Part shown: positions 9,149 to 17,388 of the stretch, piece after piece | Layout of the letters: every line of letters begins with the position of its first letter | Position numbering within the stretch: position 1 is the stretch's first letter | NCBI GenBank assembly: GCA_964344055.1 | Contig: CAYFLT010000016.1 | Location: 1-64,000 of the forward strand | Direction: 5' to 3' | DNA: 64,000 nt | Origin: OFTM10 sp964344055 | Lineage (GTDB): Bacteria; Actinomycetota; Acidimicrobiia; Acidimicrobiales; Aldehydirespiratoraceae | Position numbers and translations under genes: made by a program | The notes under the pieces: generated by a model | Seen by the model: only the letters and a program-made list of their open reading frames with translations | What the model was told of the DNA's origin: nothing | The model's database searches: none

Positions 9149-9619
9149 ATGAGCAATGCAGCCGCCGCGTACGAGATTCTCAAGGCAACCGAGGGGCAGG
9201 ATCAGGGCACGGGCGAATGGCACGAGATCAGCCAGGACCAGATCAACGCCTTCGCCGACTGCACCCTCGACCATCAGTTCATCCACATCGACAAGGAGCG
9301 GGCGACGCCGATCTTCGGCGACACGATCGCCCACGGCTTCCTCACCCTCTCGATGCTGGTCCACCTCAGCACGACGATTCCCAACGACACGCCACCGCTC
9401 GAGGGCATCGTGATGGGCATCAACTACGGCATGGAGAAGGTCCGGTTCCTGAACCCGGTGCTGTCGGGCAAGCGGGTCCGCGCCCAGTCGTCGGTGAAGT
9501 CGGTCGTGCTGAAAGGCACCGCCATCGACGTCACCCGCACGTTCACCGTGGAGATCGAGGGCGAGGAGAAGCCTGCGTTGGTGGCCGACTGGATCGGCCG
9601 CTCGGTTTTCGACTCCTGA
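9149..9619 (+). CDS. MaoC-family (R)-specific enoyl-CoA hydratase-like protein
   Basis: 156 residues with a single hot-dog fold. The hydratase-2 motif is present (FADCTLDHQFIHID, then GDTIAHGFLTLS), with the catalytic Asp/His pair of (R)-hydratases. It should hydrate trans-2-enoyl-CoA to (R)-3-hydroxyacyl-CoA. A GGGAG ribosome site lies just before ATG 9149. A paralogue lies at 60359-60814 and shares SMGINYG/VMGINYG, KVRF and an EIEG(E/A)EKPA tail. The following gene starts 19 bp downstream, so the two may be co-transcribed. Confidence 0.88.
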   Translation: MSNAAAAYEILKATEGQDQGTGEWHEISQDQINAFADCTLDHQFIHIDKERATPIFGDTIAHGFLTLSMLVHLSTTIPNDTPPLEGIVMGINYGMEKVRFLNPVLSGKRVRAQSSVKSVVLKGTAIDVTRTFTVEIEGEEKPALVADWIGRSVFDS

Positions 9620-9638
9620 ACGCCGACTGGCATCGACC

Positions 9639-10439
9639 GTGAACACCTACCCTCTTCACCTCGGCAGCTCGCTGTTCACCCTCGTCGACCCCGAGCCGGG
9701 TCACGAGGTGGCCTACAACCGCTGGTACGAGCGAGATCACTTCTACGCCGGGTGCATGATCGGACCGTGGCTGTTCGCCGGGCGTCGCTGGGTGGCCACC
9801 CGGGAACTGAAGGATCTGCGCTTCCCCGCGGACGGTGACGCCGTCGCCTCACCGGTCGACCGTGGCTCCTACCTGGCCACCTACTGGGTGCTGGAGGGCA
9901 AGCACGACGACCACTTCGCCTGGGGCGGGCCCCAGGCGGTGGATCTCTACAAGCAGAACCGGGGGTTTCATCAGCGGGTCCATGCGCACACGGTGCTGCT
10001 CGATCAGCCCACGTTCGCCTACCGCGACGACGATCCGATTCCGGTCGAGCTCGCCCTGGATCACCCCTACTCCGGCCTCGCGGTCGTGGCAGTCGATCCC
10101 GCCGATGGCGTCGCCGACGAGGAACTCGGCGTCCACCTCGAACGGGTCGCGCTGCCCGCGCTCATGAACGGCTCCGGAGTGGCCAGCATGGTGTCGTGGC
10201 GCTACATCCAGATGGGCAAGGGCACCGAGCGCGCACCGATGGATCTCGGGATGCCACCAGGCCCGCCCGAACGCCGTCTGCAGATGTTCTTCCTCGATCG
10301 GGACCCGCGGGACGAGTGGGCCCGCTTCCACGACTACGCGGACGCGCTCGCCACCGCGGGCCAGGGGAGGGTGGCATTCGCCGCACCCTTCATCCCCACC
10401 ATCGTCGGAACGGACACGTACACCGACCAGCTCTGGTGA
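9639..10439 (+). CDS. Hypothetical protein, possibly duplicated dimeric alpha/beta-barrel (EthD-like) module
   Basis: A 266-residue protein with no family I can name firmly. The start (LVDPEPGHEVAYNRWYERDHFY) has the 'NxWY-x-x-DH' look of dimeric ferredoxin-like barrel proteins. A related pattern (RDPRDEWARFHDYADAL) recurs near residue 225, suggesting two modules. It starts with GTG 9639, lies 19 bp after the MaoC gene and overlaps the next gene by 4 bp. No signal peptide or membrane segment. Function not assigned. Confidence 0.6.
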   Translation: MNTYPLHLGSSLFTLVDPEPGHEVAYNRWYERDHFYAGCMIGPWLFAGRRWVATRELKDLRFPADGDAVASPVDRGSYLATYWVLEGKHDDHFAWGGPQAVDLYKQNRGFHQRVHAHTVLLDQPTFAYRDDDPIPVELALDHPYSGLAVVAVDPADGVADEELGVHLERVALPALMNGSGVASMVSWRYIQMGKGTERAPMDLGMPPGPPERRLQMFFLDRDPRDEWARFHDYADALATAGQGRVAFAAPFIPTIVGTDTYTDQLW

Positions 10440-11989
10440 GACGCCGCCTGGTCGCCACGCTCGCCGTGGCCGGCTTGGCCGCGGCCGGATGCTCGAACGG
10501 CGACGACGACGTCGCCGCCCCCCTGCTCGTCACCACGTCGACCTCGGCAGCCGCCGACGAGAGCCCGACGTCTGACGAGAACGGCCCGACCTTCGGTGTG
10601 ATGGAGGTCGTCCCCACCGAGATCGGGCAGGTGGCGTGCCCCGACTCGATCGCATCCGACCTCGTCGCGTGCGGCGTGGCCACCGTGGCCCTCGATCGCA
10701 CTGGCAGGGTCCTCGACACCACCGAGATCACCGTCGCCACGATGGAGGGCTACGACAGTGGCTTCGTCACCCCATTGGTCGTCTTGCAGGGCGGTCCCGG
10801 CGGGGCCAGTTCGGATCTCGCCGGGTGGTTCCCCCAGCAACCCTTCACCCAGGTCTTCATCGACCAGCGGGGAACCGGATTCCGTGGTGCCGAATTCGAC
10901 TGCACGGAGTACGACGAGGCCCTCGACGAGATCTTCGCGGCCCCGGGCGCCGAGGCCGGACGCCTGACCGCCGAGGCGCTGGACGCCTGCGCACGTCGTC
11001 TCCGTGACGACCCCCTGTTCGAGCACACGACCACCCAGAGCCATGCCCAAGACGTGATCTCGGTGATGAATGCCCTCGGCTACCAGCGCTACGTGGTGTA
11101 CGGGGTGTCGTACGGGTCGACCATCGGCTTCGAACTGCTGCGGATGGAACTTCCGACGGTCGCGGGCGTTGTGCTCGATGGCGTGTATCCGCCCGACATC
11201 GACATCGATGAAGCGCTCGTCCGATCCGCCTCCCGAGCCATCGCGACCGTTGGCGACGCGTGCTCGCTGAGCGCGGTGTGCACTGACTACACCGATGACT
11301 TCGGCGCGCTGGTCGAGCGCCTGATCGAACAGCTCGACGCGGACCCGATGGTGGTCACCCTCAGCGGCAACGAGTCCGGCTTCGACGAGCGAGTCGACGT
11401 CGTGCTCGACGGGACCCGTCTGGCGGAACTCACGTTCCTGTTGCTGTACAGCGAGGCTCGCGTCCGTCACCTGCCTTCGGTTCTCGCAGCCATCGAAGCC
11501 GGCGATGAGTCCGCGGCCCGCTGGCTCACGAGCGTGGGCGTCCGCACGATGGTGGCGGCCTACGGCGCCAACGACGAAGCGACGTTCTTCGCAGTGCAGT
11601 GCAGCGACCGGTTCCCCTTCACCGACGGGCCGGGTGCGGAACTCGACCCGTTTTCGGGCGTGATCGCGTCGGCGCCGATATCCGAGTCGTGCGAGTCGTG
11701 GAACCAGAGCGAGGCCCACGAGATCGTCGCCGCGCCAGTGGAATCCGACACACCGACCCTCCTGCTGTCCGGCCAGTTCGACCCGATCACCCCGCCCGAG
11801 TTCGCCGACGCCGCTGCCGACCGCTTGTCCAACGCCACGGTGGTCACTCAGGACGGACGGGGCCACGGCATCTGGTACGGCAACGAATGCATCGCATCGA
11901 TCGTGCGGGACTTCGTCGCCGATCCGGATCGCAGACTCGACGTGTCCTGCGCCGCGGACGGGGTGCCCGTTGATTGGGCCCGCCCCTAG
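10436..11989 (+). CDS. Secreted lipoprotein alpha/beta hydrolase (TAP-like, peptidase S33 family)
   Basis: About 517 residues. GTG 10436 gives VRRRLVATLAVAGLAAAGC, a lipoprotein signal peptide with lipobox LAAAGC, and overlaps the upstream stop by 4 bp. Hydrolase features follow in order: LQGGPGGAS (oxyanion loop, ~120), FIDQRGTGFRG, the nucleophile elbow YGVSYGST (~222), and a C-terminal TAP-like domain with LLLSGQFDPITP and a terminal His (GRGHGIW). The family includes secreted tripeptidyl aminopeptidases and related esterases or proline iminopeptidases. Likely membrane-anchored outside the cell; true substrate unknown. Confidence 0.85.
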   Translation: MRRRLVATLAVAGLAAAGCSNGDDDVAAPLLVTTSTSAAADESPTSDENGPTFGVMEVVPTEIGQVACPDSIASDLVACGVATVALDRTGRVLDTTEITVATMEGYDSGFVTPLVVLQGGPGGASSDLAGWFPQQPFTQVFIDQRGTGFRGAEFDCTEYDEALDEIFAAPGAEAGRLTAEALDACARRLRDDPLFEHTTTQSHAQDVISVMNALGYQRYVVYGVSYGSTIGFELLRMELPTVAGVVLDGVYPPDIDIDEALVRSASRAIATVGDACSLSAVCTDYTDDFGALVERLIEQLDADPMVVTLSGNESGFDERVDVVLDGTRLAELTFLLLYSEARVRHLPSVLAAIEAGDESAARWLTSVGVRTMVAAYGANDEATFFAVQCSDRFPFTDGPGAELDPFSGVIASAPISESCESWNQSEAHEIVAAPVESDTPTLLLSGQFDPITPPEFADAAADRLSNATVVTQDGRGHGIWYGNECIASIVRDFVADPDRRLDVSCAADGVPVDWARP

Positions 11990-12009
11990 CCGCGTGGAAG
12001 GATCGGCTG

Positions 12010-12798
12010 ATGGTGCTGGACGGGAAGACGGTGATGATCTCCGGTGTCGGACCGGGTCTCGGCGGGGCATGTGCCGACGCCGCGTTCCGCGACGGCGCCA
12101 ATGTCGTGTTGGTCGCACGAAACCAGGAACGGCTCGACGGCAAGGCCCGGGAGCTCGACCCCACGGGGGATCGGGTGCTCGCGGTCGCCGCCGACATCTC
12201 CGAGCGGGTGAGCCTGGACGCCGCCGTGGACGCCGCCGTGGCGAAGTTCGGACGGCTCGATGGGGTGGTGAGCGTCGCAGCCTTCGACAACCTCCTCGGT
12301 CGGGTGCTCGACACCGACCCTGGTGACTTCGAGGCGGTGCTTCGCCTCAACGTCATCGCCCCGGTCGCGTTGGTCGACTCGGTGACCCCGGCACTCGAGG
12401 GTTCAGGAGGCGGATCGATCGTGTTGATCGGCAGCCAGGCCTCGCTCAACCAGAGCGATCGGATTCCCCAGGGTGCATACGGGGCGTCGAAGTCGGCGCT
12501 GTTGGCGGTCGCGCGAAGCCTCGCAGTGGATCTCGGACCCCGAAAGATCAGGGTCAACACCGTCGTTCCCACCTGGATGTGGGGCCCCAATGTCGAGCTC
12601 TACTGCCAGTGGCAGGCCGGCGAGCGTGGGACCACGACGGAGGCAATCCGCGACGAGATCGTGGCCACGATGCCGCTCGGAGAGATGCCGACCGACGGCG
12701 ACGTGGCCGAAGCGGTCATCTTCTTCCTCTCGGATCGGTCCCGAATGGTGACCGGCCAACGCATCCTGGTCAACGCCGGGGAGTTCTTCGACACGTGA
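12010..12798 (+). CDS. Short-chain dehydrogenase/reductase (SDR)
   Basis: 262 residues of classical SDR length. The nucleotide-binding loop SGVGPGLGGACA (residues ~10-21) differs slightly from TGxxxGxG. The catalytic tetrad is represented by IGSQAS (Ser) and YGASKSA (Tyr, Lys). Asp in VAADISE suggests binding of the adenine ribose region. The usual NNAG is replaced by SVAA. ATG 12010 is preceded by GGAAGG 8-9 nt away. Substrate cannot be inferred; the neighbourhood is CoA and lipid metabolism. Confidence 0.87.
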   Translation: MVLDGKTVMISGVGPGLGGACADAAFRDGANVVLVARNQERLDGKARELDPTGDRVLAVAADISERVSLDAAVDAAVAKFGRLDGVVSVAAFDNLLGRVLDTDPGDFEAVLRLNVIAPVALVDSVTPALEGSGGGSIVLIGSQASLNQSDRIPQGAYGASKSALLAVARSLAVDLGPRKIRVNTVVPTWMWGPNVELYCQWQAGERGTTTEAIRDEIVATMPLGEMPTDGDVAEAVIFFLSDRSRMVTGQRILVNAGEFFDT

Positions 12799-12805
12799 GT
12801 GGCCG

Positions 12806-13417
12806 GTGAACGACCGACCGGCGGTCGAACCGCGTGACGCGGCGTCGATGGTGATCATCGACGATCGTCCCGATCTTCATGTCCTGGTCGGTTTGCGGCG
12901 CCCGGGCGCATGGGTCGGCGGCATGATCGTCTATCCAGGTGGCGCGGTCGACCCCGAGGACCGATCGGCCGAGGCGGTCGCGTCGGTCCGGCGACTCGAG
13001 GTCGAAGGCCTCGAACCCGAGGTTGCCGCCGCGAGCCTGGTCGCCGCGGTGCGCGAAACCGAGGAAGAGGTGGGCATCGTCCTGTCCGAACGGGATGGCA
13101 CGATCGACGGGTCCCGGTTTGCCCATGTGGGGCATTGGCTCACGCCGCCGGGCTCCCCCCGGCGCTACAACGTCCACTTCTTCCTGGCCCGTCACTCCGG
13201 GCGGGAGGTCGAACCTGTCGACGACGAGTTCGACGAGGTGTGGTGGCTCAGGCCCGCCGACGTCCTCTCCCGCCTCGACGCAGGTGACCTCATCGCGATG
13301 GAGCCGACGGTCTCGTTCCTCGAAGCATTGTCGCGTTACCGCAATGTGGATGAGGCCTTTACCGCTACTCATGACGGCATTCGTCGCCACTTTCCGTTGG
13401 GGCTCACCAAGTTCTGA
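12806..13417 (+). CDS. Nudix hydrolase-domain protein
   Basis: 203 residues beginning with GTG 12806, 7 bp after the SDR stop. The Nudix box is split: GGAVDPEDRS is followed by a ~35-residue insertion before AAVRETEEEVGIV, which carries the RE-x2-EE residues that bind the metal. Long insertions like this occur in NUDT7/NUDT19-type CoA-diphosphatase relatives. A CoA or acyl-CoA substrate would fit the neighbourhood but is inference. Confidence 0.83.
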   Translation: MNDRPAVEPRDAASMVIIDDRPDLHVLVGLRRPGAWVGGMIVYPGGAVDPEDRSAEAVASVRRLEVEGLEPEVAAASLVAAVRETEEEVGIVLSERDGTIDGSRFAHVGHWLTPPGSPRRYNVHFFLARHSGREVEPVDDEFDEVWWLRPADVLSRLDAGDLIAMEPTVSFLEALSRYRNVDEAFTATHDGIRRHFPLGLTKF

Positions 13418-13621
13418 ACAGTATTTACGGTGTCAGTTTGCTGTTCGTTTGCGATTTCTTTACTTCCTGACGGGAAATCCCTGGGACTTTGGACTAAGGT
13501 CGCTCTTGGGTTCGGTGTTGCACGGGTGCAGGGCTGTGTGACACCCAGCTCGGGGGCTCCAATGCCCCCGATCCCCCTCCAGGGAAACTGGGGCCCGGTC
13601 GACGAATCGCCGACCGGGCCC
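13418..13621 (+). ncRNA. Candidate structured RNA or long 3' leader/trailer between Nudix and aquaporin genes
   Basis: The first ~60 bp after the Nudix stop are clearly AT-richer than the surroundings (TTTACGG, TTTGCTG, TTTGCGATTTCTTTACTTCC), as in promoters. A possible TANNNT box (TAAGGT, 13495-13500) follows. Then come a 7-bp perfect hairpin (13551-13557 with 13564-13570, loop TCCAAT) and an 11-bp perfect hairpin with T-run (see terminator). No credible ORF is present. I could not match it to a known class (SRP RNA, tmRNA, RNase P and 6S signatures not seen). Confidence 0.3.
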
Positions 13622-13630
13622 AAGCCCTTT
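13591..13630 (+). terminator. Intrinsic terminator-like hairpin
   Basis: GGGCCCGGTCG (13591-13601) pairs perfectly with CGACCGGGCCC (13611-13621), 9-nt loop, followed by AAGCCCTTTT. It ends either the SDR-Nudix transcript or the candidate RNA before it. Confidence 0.6.
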
Positions 13631-13697
13631 TCGGGAGGGGTGCCGTCGCGCGGCGGGTAGTCGACAGGCGACACTGCGCCCTGCTAACCCTTGCGCC

Positions 13698-14363
13698 GTG
13701 CAACGACGCCTCCTCGCAGAATTCATCGGCACCGCCTTCCTCCTGATTGGTGTGATCGGATCCGGAATCATGGCGGTGAACCTCACCGACGACGTCGGTC
13801 TCCAGCTCCTCGCCAACGCGGGAGCCACGGTGGGAGTGCTCTACACGATCATCCTGATGTTCGGCCCTGTCTCCGGTGCGCACTTCAATCCGGCGGTCAC
13901 CCTCGCCGATGCCTCGCTCGGCGGTCGGCCGTGGGGCGAGGTCGGCCCCTACATCGGTGCCCAGATCGTCGGCGGGGCGGTGGGGGTCGTTCTGGCGAAC
14001 CTGATGTTCGAACTCGATGCGGTCACGCTCAGCGAGAAGACCCGCGATGGGGCCGGCCAGTATCTCGGCGAGGTCATCGCCACGTTCGGACTGGTGTTCC
14101 TGATCTTTTCCCTCGTCCGCTCCGACCGCGCCCAGCTGGCGGCTGCCGCGGTCGCTGCCTACATCGGTGGGGCCTACTGGTTCACCTCGTCCACGTCATT
14201 CGCTAATCCGGCCGTGTCGGTCACCCGAACCCTGAGCGACACCTTTGCCGGGATCGCGCCGGAGTCGGCACCGATGTTCATCGTCATGGAGCTGATCGGT
14301 GCCGCGATCGCGGTGGTGGCGATCCGGGTGATCTATCCCTCGGATCAGGCCGTGCGTAGCTGA
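13698..14363 (+). CDS. MIP-family channel (aquaporin / aquaglyceroporin)
   Basis: 221 residues, six predicted membrane segments and both half-helix signatures: SGAHFNPAVTLAD (~residue 58) and SFANPAVSVTR (~175). It should pass water or small neutral solutes across the cytoplasmic membrane. The GTG start is 7 nt after TAACCC, close to the leaderless -10 spacing seen elsewhere here. Its 3' end overlaps the convergent amidohydrolase gene by 19 bp. Confidence 0.9.
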   Translation: MQRRLLAEFIGTAFLLIGVIGSGIMAVNLTDDVGLQLLANAGATVGVLYTIILMFGPVSGAHFNPAVTLADASLGGRPWGEVGPYIGAQIVGGAVGVVLANLMFELDAVTLSEKTRDGAGQYLGEVIATFGLVFLIFSLVRSDRAQLAAAAVAAYIGGAYWFTSSTSFANPAVSVTRTLSDTFAGIAPESAPMFIVMELIGAAIAVVAIRVIYPSDQAVRS

Positions 14364-15562
14364 CGGATCGCGGCCAGCGCAGTGCCGACGTGCACGGCCA
14401 CGCCGTTGGCCATCGCAGGCTCGTGGATCCGCATGAGGTTGGAGTGGCAGGCCGGTGCCTTGGCGGGGCTCTCGATGTCGGCCGGGCAAACGCCGAGCAT
14501 GCTCATCGCACCCGGGACCTGCTCGAGCACATAGGAGAAGTCCTCCGCACCCATTCGCGGGTGGGGAACCTCGACGAAGGCATCGTCGCCGAGCAGTGAG
14601 CGGGTGACGTCGGCGACCACCTCGACGGCCCCGGCGTCGTTGACGGTGACGGGGTACCCCAGCTCGATCACGACTTCGGCGCTCGCGTCGTGGGTGAGTG
14701 CCACGGAACGAGCGACACGGTCGAGTGTCGCGTGGACCTGGCTGCGGGTACGGGCGCTGACGCAGCGGATCGTGCCGACCAGCTCGGCCTGAGCCGGGAT
14801 GACGTTGCTGGTGGTACCGGCGGTGACCTTGGTGACCGAGACGATGGCCGGCTCGAATGCGTGGATCTCGCGGGTCACCATGGTCTGTAGCGCTGTGATG
14901 ATGTGTGCCGCGATCGGCACGGGATCGGTGGTGAGGTGAGGTGTGGACGCGTGGCCGCCCCTGCCCGCAACCGTGATGGTGAACGTGTCGGCGGACGCGA
15001 GCATTGGGCCGCTGCGGGACTGAACCGTGCCCACTTTCGCGTTCGGCGTGACGTGGAGGGCGTAGGCCGCATCGACCCCATCGAGCACGCCCTCCTCGAT
15101 CATGAGCTTCGCGCCGGCATATCCCTCTTCGCCGGGCTGGAACATGAAGCGGATGGTGCCCTGGATCTCGTCGCGTCGAGCGCAGAGGATCCGGGCCGCA
15201 CCGACCAGCATCGCGACGTGTGAGTCGTGCCCGCACATGTGGGCGCGGCCGGGGATCGTCGACGCGAACTCATGGTCGTTGTCCTCGGTCATCGGGAGGG
15301 CGTCGGTGTCGGCTCGCAGCAGAACGGTCGGGCCGTCTCCGCCCTTCAGGTCCGCGACGAGGGAGGTGATCTCGCCCTCGCCCCGCCGGATCTCCAGCGG
15401 CAACCCGTCGAGCGCTTCGGCGATCCGGTTCTGGGTGTTGGGATTGTCGATTCCCAGCTCGGGCTCGCGATGGATCGAGCGCCGGAGTTCGATGACCGAG
15501 TCGAGGCCGGCCGCGGCCTCCTCGGTCAGGGCAGTGGCAGATGGGGTGTCGAGGAGCGTCAT
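14345..15562 (-). CDS. M20D-family amidohydrolase (N-acyl-amino-acid / hippurate hydrolase type)
   Basis: 405 residues of the M20D metallopeptidase family. Metal and catalytic motifs are seen in order: LRADTDALPM (~85), MCGHDSHVAM (~109, the Cys-Gly-His-Asp metal site), FQPGEEGYAGA (catalytic Glu), ALHVTPN and, near the end, GAEDFSYVL. The dimerisation/lid domain is in the middle (AGRGGHASTPH). These enzymes remove N-acyl groups from amino acids or indole conjugates. A TAGCGT box lies 6 nt before the ATG. Substrate not deduced. Confidence 0.9.
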   Translation of the reverse strand: MTLLDTPSATALTEEAAAGLDSVIELRRSIHREPELGIDNPNTQNRIAEALDGLPLEIRRGEGEITSLVADLKGGDGPTVLLRADTDALPMTEDNDHEFASTIPGRAHMCGHDSHVAMLVGAARILCARRDEIQGTIRFMFQPGEEGYAGAKLMIEEGVLDGVDAAYALHVTPNAKVGTVQSRSGPMLASADTFTITVAGRGGHASTPHLTTDPVPIAAHIITALQTMVTREIHAFEPAIVSVTKVTAGTTSNVIPAQAELVGTIRCVSARTRSQVHATLDRVARSVALTHDASAEVVIELGYPVTVNDAGAVEVVADVTRSLLGDDAFVEVPHPRMGAEDFSYVLEQVPGAMSMLGVCPADIESPAKAPACHSNLMRIHEPAMANGVAVHVGTALAAIRQLRTA

Positions 15563-15568
15563 GGCGTC

Positions 15569-15574
15569 ACGCTA
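15569..15574 (-). promoter_or_regulatory. -10 box (TAGCGT) of the M20D amidohydrolase gene, leaderless spacing
   Basis: On the minus strand TAGCGT is followed by GACGCC and then the ATG at 15562; the 6-nt spacing fits a transcript beginning at or next to the start codon. Confidence 0.5.
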
Positions 15575-15630
15575 CGACGACTCGGCTGCCAGAGCGAGAT
15601 CCACGCCTGGTCGGGATACGGGGCCCCGCC

Positions 15631-16269
15631 ATGGAGATCGGGCTCGTCCGCCATGGCAGTCCACTCATTCACCGTGGCACCACCGGAATCGCGAACCCTT
15701 CGCTGGACGACTACGGGCGCTGGCAGGCCGAGCGGGTGTCTGCCTGGCTCGCCCACGAGCCGATCGATGCGGTGATCACGAGCCCCAAGGCCCGGGCGAT
15801 GGAGACCATCGAACCCCTGGTGGAACGGCTCGGGATCGAGCCGGAGATCATCGCCGATCTCGACGAGATGGATCGGAGATCCGCCACTTACATTCCGACC
15901 GACCTGTTGCCCACCGAAGGGGGTGAGCTGTGGGAGAAGCTGGTCGCCGGCAAGTTCGAGGAGGTCGGCTACGACCCTCCCGACGTCTTCAACGCCCGGG
16001 TGAAGGTCGCGTTCGAGGATCTCATCGAGAATCCACGCGGCGAGCATGTGCTGGTCGCCTGCCATGCCGGCGTGATCCGGGCGATCATGGCGGCCGTGGT
16101 CGGTGAGGGCGCTTCCCGGTTCCACATCTCCGCCGAGTTCGCCTCGATCAGCCGGGTCACCCACGGCGAACGGGGCACCCGGATCCTCAGCATCAACGAG
16201 ACCGGTCACTTCGACGCCGACCGAATCGCCCGTCGTGGCGCGATGAACACCCACTCCTCGCTGTCGTGA
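15631..16269 (+). CDS. Histidine phosphatase superfamily protein (phosphoglycerate-mutase-like)
   Basis: 212 residues beginning MEIGLVRHGSP at ATG 15631, with the RHG catalytic His at the extreme N-terminus. The second catalytic His is in LVACHAGVIRAI (~145). A substrate-side Arg/Glu segment is around SPKARAMETIEPL. Probably a small-molecule phosphatase; no substrate evidence. It overlaps the next gene by 4 bp and begins a five-frame tight run of genes to 18.0 kb. Confidence 0.86.
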   Translation: MEIGLVRHGSPLIHRGTTGIANPSLDDYGRWQAERVSAWLAHEPIDAVITSPKARAMETIEPLVERLGIEPEIIADLDEMDRRSATYIPTDLLPTEGGELWEKLVAGKFEEVGYDPPDVFNARVKVAFEDLIENPRGEHVLVACHAGVIRAIMAAVVGEGASRFHISAEFASISRVTHGERGTRILSINETGHFDADRIARRGAMNTHSSLS

Positions 16270-16983
16270 ACGCCACCACGCCCCGGATCCTGCTGTCGTG
16301 TTGGCGCCAGGAACTGGCCACCTCGGTCCACGAAGACGAGGACCTGGTCACCCTCGCCATGGAGTACGTCGACGCGGTCCGGCGAGCCGGCGGATTGCCG
16401 ATCGTGGCCCCCCACCCGGTCGACGACGCCGAAGCCGCCGCGATGGTCGATCTCGTCGACGGTGTGGTTCTCGTGGGTGGTCAGGACATGGATCCGGCCT
16501 GCTACGGCGCGGTGAACGAGGCGAGCGTGGCCGTCCAGCCGACCGCCGACGCTGCCGACTTCCGACTTCTCGCCGCGGCGCTCGCGGCGTCCAAACCGGT
16601 CCTCGGGGTCTGCCGTGGCCTCCAGGTGGTGAACGTCGCGTTCGGTGGTGACCTCGCCCAGGAGATGAGGGGCGACGACGACCATCCGATGGTCGATCCC
16701 ATCGACAACCACGCCCATCGCCACACGATCGAGATCGAGGCAGGCTCCCGACTCGCGAAGATCTACGGCGCCGGACCCTACGAGGTCGGTTCCCTGCACC
16801 NNNNNNNNNNATCAGGCCGTCGGGCGGCTCGGCGACGGGCTCCTGGTCACGGCTTCGACGGTGGCCGGCGTGGTCGAGGCCGTCGAGGCCGAGGAGCACG
16901 ATCTGCTCGCGGTGCAGTGGCATCCGGAGATGGTCGACGATGGCCTCCCGCTCTTCGTCGATCTCGTCGAGCGTGCTCGATAG
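16266..16983 (+). CDS. Class I glutamine amidotransferase-like / gamma-glutamyl hydrolase (peptidase C26, PuuD-type)
   Basis: The N-terminal half runs to the N gap (16801-16810) with the nucleophile elbow VLGVCRGLQVVNVAFGG (Cys ~118) and DNHAHRH. After the gap the C-terminal half is in another frame: QAVGRLGDGL, then AVQWHPEM (catalytic His and Glu). If the ten Ns are removed, the flanks read SLHHQAV in one frame, the motif expected for this family. So the break is an assembly placeholder, not a real frameshift. The family cleaves gamma-glutamyl compounds such as gamma-glutamyl-GABA. GTG start overlaps the previous stop by 4 bp. Confidence 0.84.
16801..16810. other. 10-N gap inside amidotransferase, true size probably 0
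   Basis: Deleting the Ns joins TCCCTGCACC and ATCAGGCC to encode SLHHQA in one frame, the family motif. The gap length as written breaks the gene. Confidence 0.8.
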
Positions 16984-16986
16984 GGT
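16981..16986 (+). promoter_or_regulatory. TAGGGT -10-like box sharing the upstream stop codon
   Basis: The stop TAG of the amidotransferase gene plus GGT forms TAGGGT, 6 nt before ATG 16993. It could start a separate leaderless transcript for the membrane protein. Confidence 0.35.
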
Positions 16987-16992
16987 CGCCCG

Positions 16993-17388
16993 ATGCTCCC
17001 CGCTGACCTCGACACCGTTCGTCTCACGCTTCACCTGCTCGGGGTGATCGTCTGGATCGGCGGTCAGTTCCTGATGGCCGCGCTCGTTCCGGTCCTCCGT
17101 GGCCTGTCGCCGGAGGCACCCAGGCTGGCCGCCCAACGGTTCGGTCAGGTGGCCTGGAGTGCGTTCGGACTCGCCATGGTCACCGGCATCTGGAACATCC
17201 TCGCCCTCGAGGGCACCCAATCTTCGGAGTACAACGCGACGCTCGGCGTGAAGCTCCTGGCCGTGATGGTGTCCGGCTTCGCGGCCTTCATCCACACTCG
17301 GACCCCGTCACCTGCCGTCCGTGGGGCCACCGGAGGCCTCGCACTGCTTGCCGCGATCGTGGCCCTCTTCCTCGGTGTGATGCTGTGA
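16993..17388 (+). CDS. Small four-helix membrane protein, CopD/DUF2269-like
   Basis: 131 residues with four hydrophobic segments. The N-terminal pattern LTLHLLGVIVWIGGQFLMAALVP (His and Trp-x-Gly-Gly in the first helix) and later GVKLLAVMVSGFAAFIHTR recall the CopD-like membrane family, whose members are often of unknown function. The 4-bp overlap with tag puts it in the same run of genes. No firm function. Confidence 0.65.
   Translation: MLPADLDTVRLTLHLLGVIVWIGGQFLMAALVPVLRGLSPEAPRLAAQRFGQVAWSAFGLAMVTGIWNILALEGTQSSEYNATLGVKLLAVMVSGFAAFIHTRTPSPAVRGATGGLALLAAIVALFLGVML

Noticed and set aside
13418..13697. A known riboswitch (c-di-GMP, c-di-AMP or cobalamin type) in front of the aquaporin gene
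   Set aside because: None of the core motifs I know for these classes could be matched, and the terminator would end the RNA 75 bp before the gene.
16266..16983. Genuine frameshifted pseudogene of the amidotransferase
   Set aside because: Removing the 10 Ns restores a continuous frame with the conserved SLHHQAV motif, so the break is from assembly.
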